64,000 nt of DNA from Anastrepha obliqua (Eukaryota > Arthropoda > Insecta > Diptera > Tephritidae), in contig NC_072896.1 in the NCBI RefSeq assembly GCF_027943255.1, positions 67,660,501-67,724,500 on the forward strand, written 5' to 3'. The notes below the pieces were generated by a model. The model searched no databases. It had not been told where the DNA came from and saw nothing but the letters and a program-made list of their open reading frames with translations. The translations under genes and the position numbers were made by a program. Shown here piece by piece: positions 53,001 to 62,000 of the stretch. Each line of letters opens with the position of its first letter. The stretch's first letter is position 1.

Positions 53001-56000
53001 TTTGATTTTATTTAATTTCATTTTATTATATTTTATTTTACTTTATATTTACGTTACAATTTTTTTAACAAAACCAAAGTTTGAAGCACCTTGATATATC
53101 GTCTGAAATGCTCCCTTCTTCCTAAATTTATCTCACGAATATTTAATTCCAATTAAAATTAGCAAAAATGTCCAGGTTTATTAGTGCCCAGCTCAAATGA
53201 ATTTCAAATTCTGATTTTAAATTAATATTTACTCAGACACATACAAATAGATACGACATACACACACATACTCCTACAAATGCATTTGACTTTACTAACC
53301 CACACTTTTGGGAACTTTTACACTCAGTGGTTTTTGCAGCAGCTTTGTGTTTACCCTAATTCGTGTTTACCAAACAGCAAGGTATCGATTAAAAATTATC
53401 CAAAGAAAAAATCGGAAACTGAAATTTTGTCTCTCTTACATTATACTGTTTCTGTACTTTCGCTATTCATTTGAACTACAGTTCTGACCGCATCTTGTTC
53501 TGTTTTTTCTTCTCATTTGCAGATAAAGCTCAAAAAAGTGCTCGGCCTCACAGTATGCAGCAATGCCGCCTTGGATGTTTCACCCGTTAGCGGTCTATTG
53601 GCCTATCCAGCAGGGTAAGTTTAATTTTTCATTTCAATTTGAACCACAAAAGCAGCAAATACAAATATTGCAACATTTTTCGTATCACTTTAATTTTTCA
53701 ATACGTATTTGGGTTCCGCGTAACTTTGAGTGTGCTAAAAATTGTATTTCTTATTTTAAAAGTATAAACCAAACCAAAATGAAATGGTTTTGCTCTTAGT
53801 GAAAAATAAAATCCAACGAAATGAATGCAACCAAAACTGGGGCAAGCTTATAACTGAACTATGGCTCAGTTACTCTTTCTGAACTGATGTAAATTAGGTG
53901 AATTTAGAGTTTAGCTAGCAGTAGTAAATGTCGAAAATGTCTACTTATGCAAATCATATTTTTTTAATGACCAGACAGTGGGAATTATAAGAAAGCAAAA
54001 TTGTTCAAAATTCGTAGCAGCTTTTTAAGGGTGTAAAGCTCCGAAGCATCTGAAGTATTGGGACAAACCTAATCATAAGTATTTGGCTTGATAAAGAGGC
54101 TTCAATTTAAAACCTGAAACTAGGTTGGTTGTAGTTAGTGATTTCTGTCGCAGCTGCAGGAATGAGAAGGAAGTATTGTGGGAAGATTGTGCTATTGCTT
54201 TCTAAACTCTTACTGCTTTGGATGTATGGCAGATTTGGAATACGAAGCTATTTCATTGTTCATTAGAGAGGCGAAGTGGTTTCACCGCATTGGAAATTGC
54301 AGGGAAAACTTGAGTGCAAACACGTGGTATTGCACAGTCATGGAGGCTGGCAACCATCGTAATTTAAACTATAATTGAATATACCTCCCTTGAAAATTTA
54401 AGCAAGAATTGTTAAAGATTAAAATTTAATAAAAACACTACTTTAACATTAAACCGAAAAATACCAACTTTTTGGTTTTTTATTAGTGAAATTCACCCTG
54501 ACCTCTTACACTATCCTTGCTCTTGTACTTTTGTATGTAGACATATTATAAAGCAAAGTACGTGGAAGAGATCCATATGCATAAACATCTATGTTAAGTT
54601 TAGTTGTATGTGTTCTCGTGCATGTAATCTAATTCTCTTGAAATGTATTCTCCAAATCGAATTTGGCAGCCTGATATTGAATGCATCACACTGATTGCAT
54701 TTCACAATCTCCAGGAATCGATTACGATAACAAGCTAATGCTAAAAAAATGAAAACTGGAATTTAATAGCTTTTGCGAAATGCAGATTCAAATAAAACTA
54801 GGGCAGAGAACTTTTAAGGAAATATGAAGCAGTTGTTGTTTACAGGGCGTATGAGTAACTTTTTGATAGTCAGCGGAACAATTTGCAGATGTGTATATGC
54901 CAAGTAGAGCTTTTTATTCCTAAATCCACAAATGTTCAGCTTTAATGCAAGGCTGCTATGTTAACCAATACAAATGCATAAATTTCTAGTTCAACGCGTC
55001 TTTGGCCTTGTTTGTTTGAGGCAATATTGGTATTTAGGTAAAGCAATGAAAGGGTTGTGAAGTGATGAGAAAGAAGGAGGCTACAGTCGACTGTGCCGTT
55101 TAACTGTCAACGTCAAATGTCAAATATGGCTTTAAATGCGGGCAACAGCTGCATTGATCATAAATAAAAGATGAATTCCGAGCACTGCCAGGCCGATAAC
55201 AGCAGTGACATCAGTGGCGGCGGCCTCGCAACACGAAACATCACACAAAGCCTTACCCCTACAGGATACAGACAAGCTCCCACACAAACAGACGTACTTA
55301 TGTAGCTATCGCGGCACTTGCGCGCAAAGTAGCTTTGTTTGGCAACGCCAATCTGTGCGCGTATGGGTGCGACAAAATGGGCAAAACGGAAACTGACAAT
55401 CTCAGAATTGCCCGCAGCGGTGTTGACACCGAGCAAACACTTTTGAATGGCTGCACACATGTGAGAGGGTGTCTGAATTCCGTTCATGTAGGGTTTGGCT
55501 GGGCAGCTGGGAAGAATAACTACTAAAACGGGTGGTGTTAAATGAGTGGCTTGACGGCTGATAGACTCTTCGACTGGCCGGTTAGCTGGCAGTCAGGCGG
55601 ACAGGCAGGCTGAATATCTCTTCTGAAGGCTGCTACATTCATTGAAGGCTCTCGAATGCAAACACTTGCTTCATGTTTTGAAAGCGGCCACCAATTGCTC
55701 ATGTTTATGCAGCTCTTTCGTATGTTCCAGCTAAAATACAAAAATGAAGCTAAAAAGCTAAAAAGGCAAAAATATGAGCAAACTAAATATGAACTTATAC
55801 CGTTAAGCAAACAAACCAGCAGCAGTGCCTGAACCCATGGAATGCACTCGCGTTGATAACCCAGTAAACTGGGTCAGTTGGAGTTTTTAATTTCGTTTGA
55901 AGGAAAATTTATTTTCTTCCTTTGGCTGATATTGGGCTTTTGAGAGCAATATGCAATTGCCATAGTGGAACCTTTTTTTCCAGTTTTGTCGCATTGCTTC

Positions 56001-59000
56001 AAAGTTGCTCATAAGACTTTAAAAACGTTTTTCAATCAAAAACACATTTTTCAATCTGAGCGAATAAATTACTCGAACACTGTTGCAAGGATCGTTTTAC
56101 CTCTTTTTTTTAAGTAAATAGCCGTTTTATTTTGTCATGTAAAATTTCGTTTCGTAAACATTTTACCAATATTTTTTTTGACTAAGAATCGATATCAGCT
56201 TTTTTTACAATATTTTTTTATAAGAAACCTTTATACATATACATACATATGTACTTTCATTGACAATAATATGCACTACATATGGGCACTGTAAATTTTT
56301 TTGTTGATTATATCACATGTTATACTTTACGAAAAAACTGAGTGCCCATGATGAAGTTCAGAAGAACGGCCGTTTCTAAAAGTGACTCTTTCACTACCGT
56401 ATTGTCTTAAATTAATAAAAAACATTTTTATTTATGAAACAAACCCTCTGAAGCGAATTTTTAGTCTTTTCCCCATACTCACAAAATAAATCGAGGCAAA
56501 GCTATCCTTTCTCGGACACTCTAATATTTTTTATGAAGAGCTTTTTCATGGCAGAAATACACTCGGAGTTTTGCCATTACCTGCCGAGGGGCGATCGCTA
56601 TTAGAAAAATGTTTTTCTTAATTTTGGTGCAATCAAGTTTCAGTTGATGTCGCAATCCGTAAGATGAAGTGGAAATGGATTGCACACACCATCCGAAAAC
56701 CAGCCCAAGAAATACGAAGGAAGGCTTTGGCCCACAAGGGCATGGAAGCAAGGATAGACCAAGAGATGGCACGATTCGCCACATAATCGGCGCTCAAGCA
56801 AGCTATAATATGACCAGGCAGGGAGAAATCATTGAGATAATCTTATTTATTTTCAATATAAATTCAGAATAGCGCTTTATAGAGTGCATTATTTCGTTAT
56901 CAAAAATGGATGGATCATTTGAAATGCACACTTTTCCATCAGTTAGCGCCTCTTTGAAATCCTGTTATAACAACAACCATTCTGGATTCTATATCCTTGA
57001 AATTGTTTCTTTATACTTCGTATACACCAGTGAATTTCATTTGTGACTAGTTAATCAATAAAAAGATTTGTTAGTAATGACGTAAAGATTGGTTATAAAA
57101 TAGCATAGAAACTTCCTAGGATTGCTATTGACCATCACTAAATACGCGTTTGCCATTTTAGAACGACCTTATTTGCTTTCAAATGAAAGCACCCATCTTG
57201 CGGAGAATTTTTGTCATATTCAAATATTTCTGAAAAACTGAAATCATTAATACATGAACCTGCAGCTTCTTGGTCATCGCCCAGTATCACACCCTAGATT
57301 TTATCGACCATTTGTGGAGTGGTGAACTCTCGCACAAGAATTATATTAGGCGTCTGCTTCAAACAGATCTCATTACTAAACTATTTGTGAAATTAAACGC
57401 TAAACTGGACCGTATCCTTTTGAAGAACACTATTTAATAACCAAAATATTGGATTCGAGATGGAAATGCCATCTCTTCTAATTTTTGAGGCAGCCTACTA
57501 AGAGGTCTTTTTCTTTAAGTTTTCAATATTTTTTTCAAAATACGGGTCTTAACAATTATATATGAAAAATTACATCGTTTAAATGTCCACCGTCCATGTC
57601 TACACGTAAAACCCGCCAAATAGTCGATTCAGGAATGCCAATTGTTGAGAACTTCGAGTTATTGATGTTAACGGTTTTTCAGCAACACTTTGCGTTACAG
57701 CAGCAATATTTTTAACAGAACGTCCAGTTTTTGGCCCGCCAGTCCTTTTTCTATCCTCGACAATACTAATTTCTTGAAATTTTTTCACCAACCTTTGGGT
57801 TGTTGACTCATTCGAACGAATGTTTTCACAAATTTTGAGATATGTTGTTCTTAAAGGTCGACTATTTTCATAATATCAGGCCGGTCCATAAGTTCGTGCG
57901 TATTTTACCCATAATTTCACTTTTGTACGATTTTTGCATACGAAAAATTATTTGCGGAATATAACGAAACTATTTATATTTTCTTTGATATCTTCTGCAT
58001 TCAACAAGTGATTTTAATCGCGTATAAGAGGCATATTTTGTACTTTTTTTATAAAAGTGGTAAAAATGCAACAAGCTTGCCTAATGTTTGCCTTGCGGTA
58101 TGAGGTTTTGCGTTGTCGACTCATTCAGATTTGAAAGCTGATGGGAATAATAATCAGCAGTTATCATCTGGTTTGGTTCCAGACGTTCATAATCAACAAA
58201 GCCGGTCATATCCCACCAAATAGACAGGAGAATCTTCTTGGGGTGAAGGCTATCTCTAGGGATCGGTTCTAGTGTTTTATCTTTAGCTAACCATTGGCGT
58301 TTGCGAACAGGATTATTGTAAAGGACCCATTTTTCATCACCAGTAACGACACGGTTCAAAAAACTTTAATTTTCAAGCCGTTGCAGCAGCTGAGAACACA
58401 CATTCACTCTCTGCTGAAGGTTGGCGACGAAAAGTCTATGCGAAACCCATTTTCCTTTCTCAGCTGAAGCAGGTGCCTGTGAACTGTTCCTTGTGATAAA
58501 TTTATCCTCTAAGCTGTCATATCGACCGTCAAATTTGACTCAGCTACCACGAGTTCGCAAGGCGTCGTAGTTAAAGACTTCAGGACGACCAGCGCGCGGG
58601 GCATCCTCCACGTCGCAGTTACCACTTCGGAATTTTGAAAACCACTTTTGCGCAGTCGTTACACTCCCGGTATCCTCTCCGTGAATAGTGTTTATTTCTC
58701 CGATGGGAGCTAATGCCGCATCCACCATACTCTCCGGATATTGCACCTTGTGATTATCACCTTTTCCGTGTACTTCAATCCCATATTACAATAGTAACAA
58801 GAACTACTCCTCAAAAGAAGCTATAAAAAGGGATATCGAAGCGTATTTTGGCTCCAAGGACAAAAAATTTTTTGAGCAGGGAATTACAATAAAAATTTGC
58901 CTAAACGTTGGGAAGACATTGTAAATAATGAAGGAAAATATATTATTGATTAATAAATACTTTAAGCATATTTTTTATTAATTTTAAAACCACCTTTAAA

Positions 59001-62000
59001 AAACGCACGAACTTATGGACTGACCTGATAATTTCAATAATTTTAGCGAGTTCTGTCGAGTAAAATTGTACATCTGACTACCTGAAAAATTTCAAAGACG
59101 ACATAAAAAGATAGCGTCTAGGAATTATTTACTATTAATATCTAGGCGTCACTTTTGAAAGACCCTTTATAACCGTTTTTATCGTGAAGGTCTTTTTTTT
59201 TGTTGTAGCAGCATAATATAGTCCCACACATTTTTGATAAATGGTACTGAAGAGACAGTTCTTCGCGGTATAGGTATATTGAGTAATCAGGGTAGTTCCG
59301 TTAACGTAGACTTATCTGAGATGGGTTGCAGAGGCTGTGTTTTATAATTTTTGGAAGAATGTATTTTCATATATAGCTATTTTGTACTCAAATGCTCGTT
59401 TTTTACCTTAAACTTCATTATTAAAGAGACTCAACTTTTTTCTACCGAATCAGCGAAATACAAATCATAAAGCTCGTTGGTATTTCGATATGATATGATT
59501 TCCATTTAAAAGTAGGACAAAGCAAAAGCAGCTTACTACAGATAAAAAGGGCATGAGAGTGTGTGGAAGTCAAGGCAACGGCCTGCAAGCTGTGCGACTT
59601 TCAAGTGCTGTTTTTTTTTCACTATACATTTTTTCTTTTCCTATCTTGCTTTTTTAAGCATTCCAGCTTTCCATTTCCTTGTCACTTTTTATATCGCACA
59701 AAATATGAATTTACGGCTGCGTCACTTGGCATTGTAAAAAATTGTTAAAATGAACTTCCTTCCCGACAGTCTTAACAAAGGATTTAACCTTTTGCGCATT
59801 TTTCTTTCCCCTTGCAAGTACAGCATTTAATATGCACAAAAAGTGAATAAAAGTAAAACATTGCTAATTAAGTAAGCCAGCAGGTGACTTTTTAATGAAA
59901 GACGGCCACCATGCTTGCGACTATAAATAATTAAATTTGGAATGACTTATATTTTATATATTAAAATCTTTGTTTGCAGTGCATTTTCCATTTAAATATT
60001 CTTTTATTGCTTTTTTACTTCATCTACTAATTTTTCACCTTTCGCGTTATTCTTTCTTTCAGCTGCACCGTGGTCCTGTTCAATGCGAAACGTCAAACAC
60101 AGGCCTACCTGGTCAACACCTCCCGCAAAGCTTTCACATCGGTCGCATTTTCGCGTTGCGGCCGTTATGTGGCCACCGGCGAGTGTGGCATCAATCCCGC
60201 TATCAAAGTATGGGAGCTAGACTCGCCGAATGGCAACCTGGAGCACACTACCGGCGGCAATGTGGTGGCGGAATTTTTCGATCACAAATACGCCGTCACA
60301 TGTGTGGTAAGTTAATCTGTCATATATAAAACGTTTTCCTTATAAAATATTTTATTTCAATGTGAATGCAAACTAATGCTCTCTTACAGGCCTTCTCGCC
60401 CACCGGCAAGTACCTGGTATCCATTGGTTCACAACACGATATGATTGTGAATGTCTTCGATTGGAAGTCGAATCAAAAAATGGCCTCGAATAAAATCAGC
60501 TCTAAAGTGTCGGCACTGAGTTTCGCCGAGGATGGCAGTTACTTTGTTACAGTGGGCAATCGTCATGTCAAATACTGGTACATGGAGGGCGGCCGCAGGG
60601 TATGTTCACACAACCAATCGCCCACCAACTCACTCATTCTTACTAATTACCTTTATTTTCGTTACAGTACAAGGATCCCATACCGCTTATGGGGCGTAGT
60701 GCCATATTGGGTGATTTGCGCGACAACGACTTTTGTGCGGTCGCCTGCGGCAAGGATGAGACGAAGGACCGCACATATGCCATCACCCGGCAGGGTCATT
60801 TGGTTGAGTTCAGCTCACGCCGTTTGTTAGACAAGTGGGTGCAATGTCGCACAACGAGTGCAAATTGCTTAACGGTGAATGCGCGTTTCATACTCGTCGG
60901 TTGTGCCGAAGCCATTATACGCATTTTTAATGCTACTACACTGGAATATGTGACGACATTGCCACGCACACATTATCTGGGTGTCGATGTGGCGCAGGGA
61001 ATACATATCAATCACATAATGACTGTGCCACCGCATGCCAAATATCCGGACTGTGTAGCGATGGTGTACGATGAACAGAGATCGAAGGTTAGTTTTGGGC
61101 CAGGGAGAACATAATAAAAGAATAGAGGATTTTTTTTTTTTTTTTTTTTTTTTGGAAATTTTATTCGCTGGAAGTTTTTAAGGTTTCATCAAGTTTAAAA
61201 TTTTCTAGCTGCGTGTTTTTCGAAAACGTAATCTAACAAATGTTAAATTTATAGAAATACTAGCTTTAACCCGCGGCCCGTCTCGCGTAGGAGTAGTTTT
61301 GAGGGATTTAGGATATGTATATAAAAGAATTATTGTTTGTAATAATAATTTCATAGAAAATAATTTTTTATAATTTGTTATTAATAACCCTAATATTACA
61401 ATACCCGGCATCCGTTGCTATGCCTCGTTGAATAAAATCAAAACAACCAATCAGAAAAATATCAAGCAAAATTATTTTTATTAATTTTCTATCTCAAACC
61501 GTTTTTGAGCTTTGCATTTGGGTCACAGCTGAACAGCTTATGCGGATTATGAAGTCTAGAGTGTGCTATAAATAGTGGGGAATAGGAAAAACTAGGATTT
61601 TTTAGATTAAATTTAAGCAAATATTCGATTATTAGTGACGAATGAGAGTGGTGGCGCGGCCTGGGGTCTGTGGGAAGGGAGCTCATAAAAACATGCCTAT
61701 ATATTGTATATAACCTTCATTGGGCGAAAATATGAATGTATAAAAAATTTTACGTCATTTGGTGTTGTCGTTTCGTAGTGATGCGCGGACAACGTGCGGA
61801 CATTCACCTTTATTGTATAGATGTTTGAAGCGCTGAAGTGCTCCCTAATCGTCGGCCGTTACGAATCTGTCTTGGAAACACTGTAGTGATCCGTCTTTAC
61901 GTGACCATTCACCTTCTCCAACTTCCAAAATCTATTTGCTCCGGTGCTTAAAAGTTACGTTGCGTTCAAAGGAACCGAACTCGCTCAAAAGAGTTTTGCA

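Larger units (their letters stand above)
17059..53522 (+). other. First intron of the WDR62-type gene, about 36.5 kb
   Basis: Runs from donor GTAAATAA (17059) to acceptor TTTGCAG (53522). It holds no other exon of the gene that could be recognised, and many mobile elements, listed separately. Its existence depends on exon 1 being correct. Confidence 0.55.
57876..59028. mobile_element. mariner element, 1153 bp, with intact ends and a rearranged interior
   Basis: Inverted ends read inward as TCAGGCCGGTCCATAAGTTC (left) and TCAGGTCAGTCCATAAGTTC (right), both continuing GTGCGT. TA is duplicated at 57874-57875 and 59029-59030. The size is near that of a normal mariner (about 1.3 kb). The interior is rearranged: an N-terminal and middle transposase block on the minus strand and a C-terminal block on the plus strand. 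It cannot make a working transposase. Confidence 0.88.
57544..59170 (-). pseudogene. IS630-type transposase N-terminus, split by a mariner insertion
   Basis: On the minus strand, right of the mariner, about 59100-59031 reads TELAKIIEI. Left of it the reading continues [60 protein letters not shown] and [12 protein letters not shown] (57873-57600). Together these form the helix-turn-helix half of the family seen at 42560. A possible terminal repeat, AAAGGGTCTTTCAAAAGTGA read inward, lies at about 59148-59167. The catalytic half is missing to the left, and several small frameshifts are present. Confidence 0.7.
53615..60062 (+). other. Second intron of the WDR62-type gene, about 6.4 kb
   Basis: Donor GTAAGT, acceptor TTTCTTTCAG. 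From 53615 to 56520 nothing was recognised; the open frames at 55158-55487 and 55205-55526 lie on opposite strands of the same DNA and have no domain. From 56521 to 59170 there are SINE, LINE, IS630-type and mariner pieces, listed separately. From 59171 to 60062 nothing was recognised. Confidence 0.85.

Noticed and set aside
55158..55526. Open frames of 109 and 63 codons on opposite strands
   Set aside because: They occupy the same DNA, share no known family and lie inside an intron.
59970..60329. 119-codon open frame on the + strand
   Set aside because: A frame shadow of WDR62 exon 3; the other frame carries the conserved WD40 sequence and fits the splice sites.
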